From assembly GCA_026392465.1 (NCBI GenBank), contig JAPLCA010000029.1, positions 62,001 through 126,000 on the forward strand: DNA of 64,000 nucleotides. Direction: 5' to 3'. Source of the DNA: Propionibacteriales bacterium. GTDB taxonomy: Bacteria > Actinomycetota > Actinomycetes > Propionibacteriales > Nocardioidaceae. This document shows positions 25,830 through 35,923 of the stretch, one piece after another (position 1 is the first letter of the stretch; each line of letters starts with the position of its first letter). The notes beneath the pieces were generated by a model. It saw nothing but the letters and a program-made list of their open reading frames with translations. It searched no databases and was not told the DNA's origin. The position numbers were made by a program, and so were the translations under genes.

Positions 25830-27210
25830 CCTCTGGACGCCCGCGCCGGGCACGGTCGTCTCGTGGGACGTCCAGCCCGGTGCGAGCCCGCCGCGTCGCG
25901 TCGACCTCTCGCTCAACCAGCGCAACCACCTGGCCGCGGCGGTCGCGGGGGAGCCCTCGGTGTGGATGGCAGCGGGCTTCGACGTCGACGGTCCGGTCGA
26001 CGTGGTGGCCCTCGAGCGGTCCTACCGCGAGGTCGTCGCCCGGCACAGCGCGCTGCAGGTGGGTGCGGAGGTCGTGGACGGCGCCGTGCGCGGAACCCAC
26101 CACGAGGCCTCGGAGCTGCGCTGGACCCGACGCGCCGACGTGCCGATGTCGACCGTGGCCGAGACCCGCGACCACGTGCGTCGCGAGCTCGACGCGGCCT
26201 GCTGGCCGCTGTCGTACCCGGCGTTCTGGCCCGCCGCGATCTCGCGTCCCGACCGCTCGACGGTCGTGCTCGGCCTCGACCACCTGCACGTCGACGCGTA
26301 CTCCCTCGCCGTGCTGGTCGACGACCTCCACGCCGTCTACGCCGGCCTGGTCCACCAGGGCCGCGTGCCCGACCTGCCGGAGACGTCGTGCTTCGTGGCG
26401 GGACTCGCGGACCCGCCGCGTCGCGTGCCCGCCGACGACGTCCGCCTCGGGGCGTGGCACGACTTCCTCGTCCGTCAGGACCACCGGCTCCCGACCTTCC
26501 CCCTGCCCCTGGGCGTCGGTCCCGGGGAGCGGGTGGCCCAGCGCACCGAGGTGTCGGTGCTGGGCGACGCCTCCGTCGCCGACCGGCTGGGCGCCCACGC
26601 GCATCGGCACGGCGGGTCCACGGCCACGGCGGCCCTCGCCGCCCTCGCGGTGGCGGTGGCCGACCTCGGCGGGCCGGACACCCTGCCGGTGCTCATGCCC
26701 GTCCACCTCAGGTCGACGCCGGCCGAGCGGCGGACGGTCGGCTGGCTCACGACGACGGTCCCGGTCGAGCTGGCGACGCACCGCGACGCGTGCGCGACGC
26801 TCGCCCACGCGGCGGGAGCCGTCGACGCCGCGCGGGCGATGGCGGCCGTGCCCCTGGACCAGGTGCTCGACTCAGCCACGAAGCCGCTGGTGCGCGAGCG
26901 GACCGACGTCTTCATGGCCTCCTACCTCGACTACCGACGCCTGCCCGGGCACGAGGAGCTCCTGCGACGCCGAGCGCACCACGTGTCCGCGCCGACCCTC
27001 GCCGACGACCTGCAGGTGTGGGTCTCGCGCACGCACGAAGGGCTCGGCGTCAGGGTGCGCACGCCCGCCACCCTGACGGCGGCGCAGGTCGTGGCGAGGC
27101 TGCTCGAGCGCTGGAGGACGACGATCGAGGAGATGGCGTCGGGGCGGTGCGCGGACCCGCTCGCCCTCACCGGAGCGGGTCGACCGGTCCACCCCGTCGG
27201 GTCACCATGA
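25810..27210 (+). CDS. Stand-alone condensation/PapA-type acyltransferase C3
   Basis: The 466-aa protein starts from GTG 25810, overlapping C2 by 20 nt; the first recognisable block is DLWTPAPGTVV, which echoes RTAPGTVL near the start of C2. The active site reads D157-H158-L-H-V-D162-A, as in C1 (DA instead of DG). The core RTVGWLTTTVPVELA and VFMASYLDYRRLPG match C1 and C2. The 3' end overlaps the convergent M23 peptidase gene by 44 nt. An alternative start a few codons later cannot be excluded. Confidence 0.72.
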   Translation: MLVTSADLWTPAPGTVVSWDVQPGASPPRRVDLSLNQRNHLAAAVAGEPSVWMAAGFDVDGPVDVVALERSYREVVARHSALQVGAEVVDGAVRGTHHEASELRWTRRADVPMSTVAETRDHVRRELDAACWPLSYPAFWPAAISRPDRSTVVLGLDHLHVDAYSLAVLVDDLHAVYAGLVHQGRVPDLPETSCFVAGLADPPRRVPADDVRLGAWHDFLVRQDHRLPTFPLPLGVGPGERVAQRTEVSVLGDASVADRLGAHAHRHGGSTATAALAALAVAVADLGGPDTLPVLMPVHLRSTPAERRTVGWLTTTVPVELATHRDACATLAHAAGAVDAARAMAAVPLDQVLDSATKPLVRERTDVFMASYLDYRRLPGHEELLRRRAHHVSAPTLADDLQVWVSRTHEGLGVRVRTPATLTAAQVVARLLERWRTTIEEMASGRCADPLALTGAGRPVHPVGSP

Positions 27211-28105
27211 AGTGCAGGTGGCAGCCGGTGGAGAGGCCGGTCGAGCCGACGGCGCCGAGCACGGTGCTCGGCGTGACCCGTGCTCCGGGCGCGACCGACG
27301 TCGCGGAGAGGTGCGCGTAGCCGGTCTCGACGCCGCGGCCGTGCTCGACCACCACCCGCAGGCCGTACGGACCGTCGTCGCCGACGCTGCGCACGGTGCC
27401 GGCCCGCGCCGCACGCACGGGCGTGCCGCAGGCCGCACCGAGGTCGACGCCGTCGTGCAGCTTCCGCACGCCGGTGACCGGGTGCACCCGCATGCCGAAC
27501 GCCGACGTGACCGGACCTCCGACCGGTCGCGACCAGCCGCCCACCCCGCCCGCACCGCCGAACGTGCCCGCGGGCGGCCGGGGGAGCGGGCCGTCCGGGT
27601 CGACGAGCACGAACCGCGACTCCTCGGCCAGCCGGCCCCGCGGGTCGAGGTAGCGCTCGCCCACGAGCCGGCCGAGGTGCAGGCACGCTTCCGCGCAGTG
27701 CGAGCCCGCGACGTCGAGCCGGCCGAGCACCTCGCCCGCGTCCACCGCGTCCCCGGCGCGGACGACGCGTCGGACCACCGGCTGGTAGGTGGAGCGTTCG
27801 GCCCCGTGCTCGACCGTCACCACGCCCACGCCCGCGACGGTGCCCGAGAAGAGCACGCGCCCGACCGCCACGGAACGGACCGCCTCGCCGGCCCGACCGG
27901 GCAGGTCGACGCCGCGGTGACCCGCCCGGTACGGCCCGTCGGGCAGGTCGAAGTCGGCGGACACCTGGCGCGAGCCCAGGGGCCAGCGCCACGGCGGGCC
28001 CTCGCCAGCTGCCTCGTCGGCGACGGTCGGAGCGGGCGCGAGAAGCGTCAGCAGCGCGAGGAGGGGGACCAGCAGGAGCAGTGCATTCGAGGAGGGGCGA
28101 CGCAT
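27167..28105 (-). CDS. Secreted M23 (LytM-like) metallopeptidase with duplicated domain
   Basis: The 312-aa protein has a signal peptide (RRPSSNALLLLVPLLALLTLL, cleavage after about residue 30). Two M23-like domains follow. The first keeps HRGVD but has CLHL where HxH is expected, so the catalytic His is missing. The second is complete: HDGVDLG, GYAHLS and HLHF. It probably cleaves peptidoglycan stem peptides or activates another hydrolase. Start at ATG 28105 is favoured by signal-peptide length and TTGGCT 6 nt upstream; GTG 28165 would add 20 residues. The xerC-M23-rpsB order is conserved in actinobacteria. Confidence 0.88.
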   Translation of the reverse strand: MRRPSSNALLLLVPLLALLTLLAPAPTVADEAAGEGPPWRWPLGSRQVSADFDLPDGPYRAGHRGVDLPGRAGEAVRSVAVGRVLFSGTVAGVGVVTVEHGAERSTYQPVVRRVVRAGDAVDAGEVLGRLDVAGSHCAEACLHLGRLVGERYLDPRGRLAEESRFVLVDPDGPLPRPPAGTFGGAGGVGGWSRPVGGPVTSAFGMRVHPVTGVRKLHDGVDLGAACGTPVRAARAGTVRSVGDDGPYGLRVVVEHGRGVETGYAHLSATSVAPGARVTPSTVLGAVGSTGLSTGCHLHFMVTRRGGPVDPLR

Positions 28106-28432
28106 GACCCGAGCCAACCGTCGACGCCGCCCGCGCTCCAGGGGCGGACGGGACGGTGTGGACACCGCCCGCGCACGAGCACCGTGGACCTGTGGATTTC
28201 TCGATCGCCGTCCCCGTGTCCTAGACTGGCCCCATCACGTCCCCGGACGTGAAATTCGCACGCCCGCCTCCGTCGTGACACCGCCAGCCGGTCGAACCTC
28301 GGGCGCGACCCTGGTCCTGCTCGCAGGTCGGCTCGCGCGGCGCGGGAGTCAGGGCGCCGCCGACCGGTGGCGCGTCAACCAGGAACCGGACCACCCGCCC
28401 TCGGGCCGGTGCGTCCACAGGAAGGATCGACC
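28106..28432 (+). promoter_or_regulatory. rpsB promoter and long 5' leader
   Basis: This 327-bp gap has TAGACT (28222-28227) as the likely -10 for rpsB, giving a leader of about 200 nt. Nine nt downstream is a perfect dyad, CACGTCC-CC-GGACGTG (28236-28251). The rest of the leader is GC-rich and may be structured; the ribosome-binding site is aggaagg. No small ORF of note was seen. A long leader suits autogenous control by S2, but this is inferred. Confidence 0.45.
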
Positions 28433-29329
28433 ATGGCGGTCGTCACCATGCGAGAGCTGCTCGAGAGCGGCGTCCACTTCGGGCACCAGACCCGTCGCTG
28501 GAACCCGAAGATGAAGCGCTTCATCTTCACCGAGCGCAACGGCATCTACATCATCGACCTGCAGCAGTCGCTGGCCTACATCGACGCCGGCTACGAGTTC
28601 GTCAAGAACACCGTCGCCCGCGGCGGCACCATCCTGTTCGTCGGCACCAAGCGCCAGGCACAGGAGCCGATCGAGGAGCAGGCCAAGCGCGTCGGCATGC
28701 CCTACGTCAACCAGCGCTGGCTGGGCGGCATGCTCACCAACTTCCAGACGATGCACCAGCGGCTCCAGCGCATGAAGGAGCTCGAGGAGATCGACTTCGA
28801 CGACGTGGCCGGCTCCGGCCGCACGAAGAAGGAGCTCCTCCAGATGCGTCGCGAGTACGACAAGCTCAACCGCACCCTCGGCGGTGTGCGCGACATGGGC
28901 CGCACGCCGTCCGCGGTGTGGATCGTCGACACCAAGAAGGAGCACCTCGCCGTCGACGAGGCCAAGAAGCTGAACATCCCGATCGTCGCCATCCTCGACA
29001 CGAACTGCGACCCGGACGACGTCACCTACCCGATCCCGGGCAACGACGACGCCATCCGCTCGGTCAGCGTGCTGACGCGCGTCGTCGCCGACGCCGTCGC
29101 CGAGGGCCTGCTCCAGCGTGGCGGTGCCAAGACGGGCGCCGAGGAGGCCGGCTCCGAGCTCGGTGGCGGCGAGCCGCTCGCCGAGTGGGAGCGCGAGCTG
29201 CTGGAGAAGAAGGACGACGCCCCCGCCGAGGCCCCCGCGGCCGAGGCGACCCCCGCCCCCGAGGCTGCCGAGGCGACCCCCGCGCCCGAGGCCGCCGAGG
29301 CGACCGAGCCGGCCGCCGCCGAGAAGTGA
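28433..29329 (+). CDS. rpsB: 30S ribosomal protein S2
   Basis: The 298-aa protein has the S2 core: [72 protein letters not shown] and [20 protein letters not shown]. The last 55 residues are an Ala/Glu/Pro tail in which a 9-codon unit (EATPAPEAA) is repeated twice (29243-29296). S2 is bound late to the 30S subunit. It is separated from tsf by a strong hairpin. Confidence 0.97.
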   Translation: MAVVTMRELLESGVHFGHQTRRWNPKMKRFIFTERNGIYIIDLQQSLAYIDAGYEFVKNTVARGGTILFVGTKRQAQEPIEEQAKRVGMPYVNQRWLGGMLTNFQTMHQRLQRMKELEEIDFDDVAGSGRTKKELLQMRREYDKLNRTLGGVRDMGRTPSAVWIVDTKKEHLAVDEAKKLNIPIVAILDTNCDPDDVTYPIPGNDDAIRSVSVLTRVVADAVAEGLLQRGGAKTGAEEAGSELGGGEPLAEWERELLEKKDDAPAEAPAAEATPAPEAAEATPAPEAAEATEPAAAEK

Positions 29330-29348
29330 CGTCGACCCCGTGACACCC

Positions 29349-29381
29349 GGTCGGGTGCCGGACGACCTCCGGCACCCGACC
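29349..29381 (+). terminator. Perfect 14-bp hairpin between rpsB and tsf
   Basis: GGTCGGGTGCCGGA, a 5-nt loop and its exact complement lie 19 nt after the rpsB stop. No T-tract follows, so it may be an attenuator or mRNA-processing site setting the S2:EF-Ts ratio rather than a full terminator. Confidence 0.65.
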
Positions 29382-29422
29382 ACCCCCCTTCCACCACCAC
29401 GACCCAGGGAAGAGACCCTCAC

Positions 29423-30238
29423 ATGGCCATTGCTGCCGCAGACGTGAAGAAGCTCCACGACGCCACCGGCGCGGGCATGATGGACGCCAAGAAGGCCCTC
29501 ACCGAGGCCGACGGCGACTTCGACAAGGCCGTCGAGATCCTGCGCATCTCCGGTGCCGCCAAGGCCGCCAAGCGCGGCGCCGAGCGCGAGGCCTCCGCCG
29601 GTCTCGTCGCCAGCTCCGGCAACGCGATCGTCGAGCTGAACTCCGAGACCGACTTCGTCGCGAAGAACGAGCAGTTCATCGCTCTCGCCGAGCGCCTCGC
29701 CGCCGCCGCGGACGCCAGCAAGCCCGCCGACGCCGACGCGTTCGCGAAGACCACGCTCGACGACGGCAAGACCGTCGAGGAGACCATCAGCGCCCTCGCC
29801 GCCGTCATCGGCGAGAAGATCGAGCTCGGCCGCGTGGCCGCGTTCGACGGCCAGGTCGCCGTCTACCTGCACCGTCGCGCCAGCGACCTGCCGCCCGCCG
29901 TCGGCGTGCTCGTCGAGTACACCGGTGACGACCTCGACGCCGCCCGCGGCGCCGCCATGCAGATCGCCGCGATGCGCCCGCGCTACCTCACCCGCGAGGA
30001 CGTCCCCGCCGACATCGTCGCGAAGGAGCGCGAGATCGCCGAGGCGACCGCGCGCGAGGAGGGCAAGCCCGAGCAGGCGATCGCGAAGATCACCGAGGGT
30101 CGCGTCAACGGCTTCTTCAAGGACGTCGTCCTGCTCGACCAGCCGTCGGTCACCGACAACAAGAAGACGGTCAAGTCCGTCCTCGACGACGCCGGCGTGA
30201 CCGTCACGCGCTTCGCGCACATCGAGATCGGCGCCTGA
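29423..30238 (+). CDS. tsf: Elongation factor Ts
   Basis: The 271-aa nucleotide-exchange factor for EF-Tu has the N-terminal UBA-like module ([19 protein letters not shown], then DKAVEILR) and the EF-Tu-contacting [10 protein letters not shown] motif (about 75-84). The core follows with [19 protein letters not shown], then [10 protein letters not shown] and a C-terminal [17 protein letters not shown]. Length is typical. It lies in the usual rpsB-tsf-pyrH-frr-cdsA run. Confidence 0.97.
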   Translation: MAIAAADVKKLHDATGAGMMDAKKALTEADGDFDKAVEILRISGAAKAAKRGAEREASAGLVASSGNAIVELNSETDFVAKNEQFIALAERLAAAADASKPADADAFAKTTLDDGKTVEETISALAAVIGEKIELGRVAAFDGQVAVYLHRRASDLPPAVGVLVEYTGDDLDAARGAAMQIAAMRPRYLTREDVPADIVAKEREIAEATAREEGKPEQAIAKITEGRVNGFFKDVVLLDQPSVTDNKKTVKSVLDDAGVTVTRFAHIEIGA

Positions 30239-30284
30239 TCCCAGGAGCCGACCCCAGCACGACGACAGGAAGGACCGGAGCATC

Positions 30285-31100
30285 GTGACCCATCACCCGA
30301 CGCACGGTGACCCGGCCGACCTCAGCACCGCGGACGCCGGGGCCCCAGGCCCCGGCGTCCGCCGTGTGCTGCTCAAGCTGTCCGGCGAGGTGTTCGGCGG
30401 CGGCAAGATCGGCATCGACCCCGACGTCGTCAACGGCATCGCCCGCCAGGTCGCCGAGGCCGTCCGCGAGGGCGCGCAGGTGGCGATCGTCGTCGGCGGC
30501 GGCAACTTCTTCCGCGGCGCCGAGCTCAGCCAGCGCGGCATGGAGCGTTCGCGGGCCGACTACATCGGCATGCTCGGCACCGTCATGAACAGCCTCGCCC
30601 TGCAGGACTTCATCGAGAAGCAGGGCATCGACACCCGCGTGCAGTCGGCCATCACCATGGGCCAGGTCGCGGAGCCCTACATCCCACGCCGCGCCATGCG
30701 CCACCTCGAGAAGGGGCGCGTCGTCATCTTCGGCGCCGGCGCGGGCATGCCGTACTTCAGCACCGACACCGTCGCGGCCCAGCGCGCGCTCGAGATCAAG
30801 GCCGACGCGGTGCTCATGAGCAAGAGCGGCGTCGACGGCGTCTACTCCGCCGACCCGCGCACCGACGCCACCGCGCGCCGCTTCGACGACCTCACCTTCG
30901 CGGAGGCGCTGCGCCTCGGCCTGAAGGTCGTCGACGCCGCCGCGTTCGCGCTCTGCATGGAGAACAACCTGCCGATGATCGTGTTCGGCATGGAGGGTGA
31001 GGGGAACATCGCCCGCGTGCTGCAGGGTGAGAGGATCGGGACGCTGGTCCACGGCGGAGCAGGACCACTCAACGGGACGACAACAGGAGACGCATCGTGA
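30285..31100 (+). CDS. pyrH: UMP kinase
   Basis: The 271-aa enzyme phosphorylates UMP to UDP. The amino-acid-kinase fold is shown by [13 protein letters not shown] (about 27-39), [48 protein letters not shown] and [14 protein letters not shown]. An extra N-terminal segment of about 25 residues precedes the core; a later start is possible but no good alternative codon is evident. GTG start; the frr GTG overlaps the stop. Confidence 0.95.
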   Translation: MTHHPTHGDPADLSTADAGAPGPGVRRVLLKLSGEVFGGGKIGIDPDVVNGIARQVAEAVREGAQVAIVVGGGNFFRGAELSQRGMERSRADYIGMLGTVMNSLALQDFIEKQGIDTRVQSAITMGQVAEPYIPRRAMRHLEKGRVVIFGAGAGMPYFSTDTVAAQRALEIKADAVLMSKSGVDGVYSADPRTDATARRFDDLTFAEALRLGLKVVDAAAFALCMENNLPMIVFGMEGEGNIARVLQGERIGTLVHGGAGPLNGTTTGDAS

Positions 31101-31654
31101 TCGACCAGACCCTGCGCGAGGCTGGCACCAAGATGGACAAGGCCGTGGAGCACACCCAGGAGGAGTTCGCGGCCATCCGGACCGGTCGTGCCCACCCGGC
31201 GATGTTCTCGCAGATCACGGCCGACTACTACGGCACGCCGACGCCCCTGCAGCAGCTGGCCGGCTTCCAGGTCCCCGAGCCGCGCACCGTCATCATCAGC
31301 CCCTACGACCAGGGCGCGAAGAGCGCGATCGAGCGGGCCATCCGCGACTCCGACCTCGGGGTCAACCCCTCCGACGACGGCAAGGTGCTGCGCGTGACGC
31401 TGCCCGAGCTCACCGAGGAGCGCCGCCGCGAGTACATCAAGCTCGCCCGGTCCAAGGCCGAGGAGGGACGCGTCGCCGTGCGCGGCGTGCGCCGCAACGC
31501 GAAGCAGACCCTCGACAAGGCCGAGAAGGACTCCGAGATCAGCCAGGATGACAACGTGGGCGCCGAGAAGCGCCTCGACGCCCTGACCAAGCAGCACGTC
31601 GACCAGATCGACGAGCTGCTCAAGAACAAGGAAGCGGAGCTCCTTGAGGTCTGA
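31097..31654 (+). CDS. frr: Ribosome recycling factor
   Basis: The 185-aa protein splits post-termination ribosomes together with EF-G. It matches RRF throughout: [75 protein letters not shown] and the C-terminal coiled helix. GTG start within the pyrH stop. The end overlaps the cdsA start by 11 nt. Confidence 0.97.
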   Translation: MIDQTLREAGTKMDKAVEHTQEEFAAIRTGRAHPAMFSQITADYYGTPTPLQQLAGFQVPEPRTVIISPYDQGAKSAIERAIRDSDLGVNPSDDGKVLRVTLPELTEERRREYIKLARSKAEEGRVAVRGVRRNAKQTLDKAEKDSEISQDDNVGAEKRLDALTKQHVDQIDELLKNKEAELLEV

Positions 31655-32525
31655 GGAGGCCGCGCCCACCGACGGACCCCTGGGGGAGACCGACCCGGCC
31701 GTCGCCCAGCGCAAGAGTCGCGCGGGCCGCAACCTCCCCGCCGCGATCGGCGTCGGCGCCGGTCTCGGTGCGATGGTGGTCGTGTCGCTGTTCCTGTTCA
31801 AGGACGTGTTCGTCGCGGTCGTCGTGGTCGCGCTCGGCGTCGGCCTGTGGGAGCTGGCGCGCGCCCTCGGGACGGCCGGCATCAAGGTCCCGTTCCTGCC
31901 GGTGCTCACCGGCGGCACGCTCATGCTCGTCGGCGCCTACTACGGCGGCATGGAGACGGCTGCGGTCGCGATGGCGCTCACCGTCATCGGCACGCTCGTG
32001 TGGCGCCTCTCCGACGGCGCCGACGGCTTCGTGCGCGACGCGAGCGCCGGGGTGTTCTGCCTGTCCTACCTGCACCTCATGGGCGTCTTCGTCATGCTCA
32101 TGCTCGTCGAGACCGACGGCCCCTGGCGGATCGTCGCGTTCATCGTGGCCACCGTCGCGTCCGACATCGGCGGCTACACCGCGGGCGTGTTCCTCGGCAA
32201 GCACCCGATGGCCCCCACCATCAGCCCCAAGAAGTCCTGGGAGGGCTTCAGCGGCTCGCTCGTCTTCGGCATCGCCGCGGGCATCGCCACCGTGACCCTC
32301 GCCCTCGACGGCGACTGGTGGGTCGGCGTCCTGCTCGGCGTCGCCGGTGTCGTCATGGCGACCCTGGGCGACCTCTCGGAGTCGCTCATCAAGCGCGACC
32401 TCGGCATCAAGGACATGGGCGACCTCCTGCCCGGGCACGGCGGCGTCATGGACCGCCTCGACTCGCTCATCGCCGTCGCCCCCGTCGCCTGGCTGATCCT
32501 GCACTACCTCGTCACCCCGGCCTGA
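31644..32525 (+). CDS. cdsA: Phosphatidate cytidylyltransferase
   Basis: The 293-aa integral membrane enzyme makes CDP-diacylglycerol, the precursor of cardiolipin, PG and PI. About eight membrane helices follow a 30-residue soluble N-terminus. The C-terminal signature SLIKRDLGIKDMGDLLPGHG plus GVMDRLDS is diagnostic. The probable start is the TTG at 31644, overlapping frr and preceded by gcggagc; no ATG or GTG fits better. In most relatives rlmN follows directly; here an 8-kb module intervenes. Confidence 0.93.
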   Translation: MRSEEAAPTDGPLGETDPAVAQRKSRAGRNLPAAIGVGAGLGAMVVVSLFLFKDVFVAVVVVALGVGLWELARALGTAGIKVPFLPVLTGGTLMLVGAYYGGMETAAVAMALTVIGTLVWRLSDGADGFVRDASAGVFCLSYLHLMGVFVMLMLVETDGPWRIVAFIVATVASDIGGYTAGVFLGKHPMAPTISPKKSWEGFSGSLVFGIAAGIATVTLALDGDWWVGVLLGVAGVVMATLGDLSESLIKRDLGIKDMGDLLPGHGGVMDRLDSLIAVAPVAWLILHYLVTPA

Positions 32526-32587
32526 GCGCGGAGGGCGTCGGACGACGCGGACATCGAGCCGAAACAGGGATGCGGCAGGCTGGGCCC

Positions 32588-35500
32588 ATGTCGATCAAGG
32601 TCTCGCTCCGCCACCGCACGACCTACCGGTTCGACCGTCCCGTCGCCCTCGGCCCACACGTCGTGCGGCTGCGGCCCGCGCCGCACAGCCGGACGCCGAT
32701 CGACGCCTACGCGCTGCGCGTCTCGCCCGCCGACCACTTCGTGAACTGGCAGCAGGACCCGTTCGGCAACTGGCAGGCACGCCTCGTGTTCCCCGAGAAG
32801 GTGAGCGAGCTCGATGTCGACGTCACGCTGGTGGCCGACCTCATGGTCGTCAACCCCTTCGACTTCTTCGTCGAGGAGTACGCCGAGACCTACCCGTTCA
32901 GCTACGAGCCGCAGCTGGCCGCCGACCTCGCCCCCTACCTGCGGCCGGTCGACGAGGGTGACGGCGAGGGTCCGGGGCCGGTCGTCCTGGCCTGGCGCGA
33001 CGCGCTGCCCGAGCCGGCTGACGACGGCGTGCCGCTCGTGCAGTTCCTCGCCGACCTGAACGCCGCCGTCCACCGCGACGTCGCGTACACGGTGCGCATG
33101 GAGCCGGGCGTCCAGACCCCCGACGAGACGCTCACCCGCGCCATCGGGTCCTGCCGCGACAGCGCGTGGCTCCTCGTCTCGCTGCTGCGTCAGCACGGAC
33201 TCGCCGCGCGGTTCGTGTCGGGCTACCTGGTGCAGCTCGCCCCTGACCCGCTGGTGGCCGCGCAGGCGCTCGACGGGCCCGCCGGTGCGACCGAGGACTT
33301 CACCGATCTGCACGCGTGGGCCGAGGTCTACGTGCCGGGTGCCGGCTGGGTGGGCCTGGACCCCACGTCGTCGCTGTTCGCGGGGGAGGGGCACATCCCG
33401 CTGTCCGCGACGCCGCACCCGTCGTCGGCCGCGCCGATCACCGGCGCGCTGGAGCCGGCCGAGGTCGAGTTCTCCTTCCTCAACGAGGTGACCCGCGTCC
33501 ACGAGGACCCCCGGGTCACGCTGCCGTACACCGAGGAGCAGTGGGGTCGGGTCGACGCCCTCGGGCACGCGGTCGACGCACGGCTCGACGCGGGCGAGGT
33601 CGGTCTCACCATGGGCGGGGAGCCGACGTTCGTCAGCGTCGACGACACCACGTCGGAGCAGTGGAGCACCGCGGCCGACGGACCCGAGAAGCGGCTGCTG
33701 GCCACCGAGCTCGCGGAGCGGCTGCGCGAGGTGTACGCCGAGGGCGGCGTGGTGCACCGCGGCCAGGGCAAGTGGTACCCGGGCGAGCCGCTCCCGCGCT
33801 GGCAGGTCTCGCTGCAGTGGCGCACCGACGGCGAGCCGCTGTGGCACGATCCGTCGCTGCTCTGCGACCCGTGGTCCGACCCGACCCCGGTGGAGCACGG
33901 CACCGCCGAGCGGCTGGCGCACGAGACGGCCCGCGTGCTGGGCCTGCCGGAGGAGCTGGTGCTGCCCGCGTGGGAGGACCCGTTCGCCGCGGTGGCGCGG
34001 GAGGTCGCGCGCCCGGAGGGGGAGCGACCGCCGGAGGGGGAGCCCGACGTCGAGCAGGTCGCCGAGCTCGACCGGGCCGAGGAGCGGCCCACCGGCTGGG
34101 TGCTGCCGCTCGCGACGGGCGAGCAGTGGCGCAGCCCTGCCTGGCGGTTCCGGCGCGGTCGGCTCGTGCTCGCGCCCGGCGACTCCGCCGTGGGTCTGCG
34201 GCTGCCGCTCGACGCCATCGCGTGGGCGGACCCCGAGGCGTCCGGCGACCCGTCCTACCTCGAGTCCGGCCCGACCCTGGTCCCGGGCGTCCCCGACGTG
34301 GAGGTCTGCGACCCGGAGGGCACGCCGACCACCGCCCTGGCCTTCGAGGTGCGTCCCGGCGGTCCCGACGCACCGGCGGTGCTGCACGTGTTCCTCCCAC
34401 CGACCGAGCGGCTGGAGGACTACGCCGACCTGCTCCACGTCGTGGAGCGGGCCGTGGCCGCCGTCGGGACGCCCGTGGTCGTCGAGGGCTACGGGCCGCC
34501 GCCGGACCCGCGCCTGACCCAGCTGAGCGTCACGCCCGACCCGGGCGTGATCGAGGTGAACGTGCAGCCGACGTCGTCGTGGCCGGAGCTGGTGTCGCTC
34601 ACCGAGACCCTGTACGACGCGGCGCGCCGCACCCGCCTGGGCACCGAGAAGTTCGACCTCGACGGACTGCACACCGGCACCGGGGGCGGCAACCACCTGA
34701 CGCTCGGTGGTCGGACGCCGGCCGCGTCGCCGCTCCTGCGCCGGCCGGACCTGCTGGTGAGCCTGCTGTCCCACTGGCAGCGCCACCCGTCGCTGTCGTA
34801 CCTGTTCTCCGGACGGTTCATCGGCCCGACGAGCCAGGCCCCGCGCTTCGACGAGGGACGCCCCGAGGCCGTCTACGAGATGGAGATCGCGATCGCGGAG
34901 GTCCACCGCCTCGTGGCGGAGGCCGAGGAGCAGGGCGAGACGTTCCGACCCTGGCTCGTCGACCGCGCCCTGCGGCACCTGCTCACCGACCTGACGGGCA
35001 ACACGCACCGTGCCGAGTTCTGCATCGACAAGCTCTACAGCCCCGACTCCTCGCGCGGACGGCTCGGGCTGCTCGAGCTGCGCGGCTTCGAGATGCCCCC
35101 GCACCCGCAGATGGCACTCGTCCAGGCGCTGCTCGTGCGCGCCCTCGTGGCCCGGTTCTGGGAGGACCCCGCCACGGGACCGCTCGAGCGGTGGGGTGCT
35201 GCGCTGCACGAGGACTTCCTCCTCCCGCAGGGCGCGGTCCGCGACGTCGACGCCGTGGTCGCCGACCTGCAGGACCACGGGATCGCGTTCGAGCGCTCCT
35301 GGCTCGACCCGTTCGTGGAGTTCCGCTTCCCGCGCATCGGCGTCACCCAGGTCAGCACCCCGGCGGGTGCCGGCGAGGTCGAGCTGCGCAGCGCGATCGA
35401 GCCCTGGCACGTCCTCGGCGAGGAGGCGACGGGGTCGGGGACGTCACGCTACGTGGACTCCTCGATCGAACGGCTCCAGGTGACGGTCCGCGGCATCTCG

Positions 35501-35923
35501 CCCTCGCGGCACCTCGTGACGTGCCAGGGTGTTCCCGTGCCCCTGACCCCGACCGGCGTGCCCGGTGAGTTCTACGCCGGCGTGCGCTACCGCGCGTGGC
35601 AGCCGTGGTCGGCGCTGCACCCCTCCATCCCCGTGCACTCGCCGCTGCACGTCGAGGTCGTCGACACCGTGGCGGCCCAGTCGCTCGGCGGCTGCACCTA
35701 CCACGTCGTGCACCCCGGCGGTCGGGCCTACGACCACCCGCCGGTGAACGCGCAGGAGGCGGAGGCGCGGCGCTCGAGCCGCTTCGTGCCGCACCCGGCG
35801 GCGACCGGACCGGTCGACGTCGGCGCGCTCGTCGAGGCAGGCCGGCGCGCGCACAGCACGGACTATCCCCACACGCTCGACCTGCGGCGGGTACCTCCGA
35901 CCGGGCGGCCCGCCACGCCATGA
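32588..35923 (+). CDS. Transglutaminase-like protein with DUF2126 domain
   Basis: The 1111-aa protein has a bacterial transglutaminase N-terminal region (about 1-90) and a papain-like transglutaminase core with Cys189 ([11 protein letters not shown]), His242 ([12 protein letters not shown]) and Asp258 (GLDPTSS). DUF2126 follows (about 300-1100: [54 protein letters not shown]). It leads a three-gene operon with ATGA couplings. This combination belongs to the ATP-grasp/alpha-E/transglutaminase systems predicted from comparative genomics to make or remove peptide or isopeptide linkages. CAGGCT 6 nt before the ATG decides the start. Confidence 0.88.
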   Translation: MSIKVSLRHRTTYRFDRPVALGPHVVRLRPAPHSRTPIDAYALRVSPADHFVNWQQDPFGNWQARLVFPEKVSELDVDVTLVADLMVVNPFDFFVEEYAETYPFSYEPQLAADLAPYLRPVDEGDGEGPGPVVLAWRDALPEPADDGVPLVQFLADLNAAVHRDVAYTVRMEPGVQTPDETLTRAIGSCRDSAWLLVSLLRQHGLAARFVSGYLVQLAPDPLVAAQALDGPAGATEDFTDLHAWAEVYVPGAGWVGLDPTSSLFAGEGHIPLSATPHPSSAAPITGALEPAEVEFSFLNEVTRVHEDPRVTLPYTEEQWGRVDALGHAVDARLDAGEVGLTMGGEPTFVSVDDTTSEQWSTAADGPEKRLLATELAERLREVYAEGGVVHRGQGKWYPGEPLPRWQVSLQWRTDGEPLWHDPSLLCDPWSDPTPVEHGTAERLAHETARVLGLPEELVLPAWEDPFAAVAREVARPEGERPPEGEPDVEQVAELDRAEERPTGWVLPLATGEQWRSPAWRFRRGRLVLAPGDSAVGLRLPLDAIAWADPEASGDPSYLESGPTLVPGVPDVEVCDPEGTPTTALAFEVRPGGPDAPAVLHVFLPPTERLEDYADLLHVVERAVAAVGTPVVVEGYGPPPDPRLTQLSVTPDPGVIEVNVQPTSSWPELVSLTETLYDAARRTRLGTEKFDLDGLHTGTGGGNHLTLGGRTPAASPLLRRPDLLVSLLSHWQRHPSLSYLFSGRFIGPTSQAPRFDEGRPEAVYEMEIAIAEVHRLVAEAEEQGETFRPWLVDRALRHLLTDLTGNTHRAEFCIDKLYSPDSSRGRLGLLELRGFEMPPHPQMALVQALLVRALVARFWEDPATGPLERWGAALHEDFLLPQGAVRDVDAVVADLQDHGIAFERSWLDPFVEFRFPRIGVTQVSTPAGAGEVELRSAIEPWHVLGEEATGSGTSRYVDSSIERLQVTVRGISPSRHLVTCQGVPVPLTPTGVPGEFYAGVRYRAWQPWSALHPSIPVHSPLHVEVVDTVAAQSLGGCTYHVVHPGGRAYDHPPVNAQEAEARRSSRFVPHPAATGPVDVGALVEAGRRAHSTDYPHTLDLRRVPPTGRPATP

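Noticed and set aside
18158..27210. Classical NRPS or PKS gene cluster
   Set aside because: Condensation-like domains are present, but no adenylation, thiolation, ketosynthase or thioesterase motif is found in the window.
29243..29296. 27-bp tandem repeat as a mobile or variable element
   Set aside because: In-frame duplication within the low-complexity S2 tail; ordinary for such tails.
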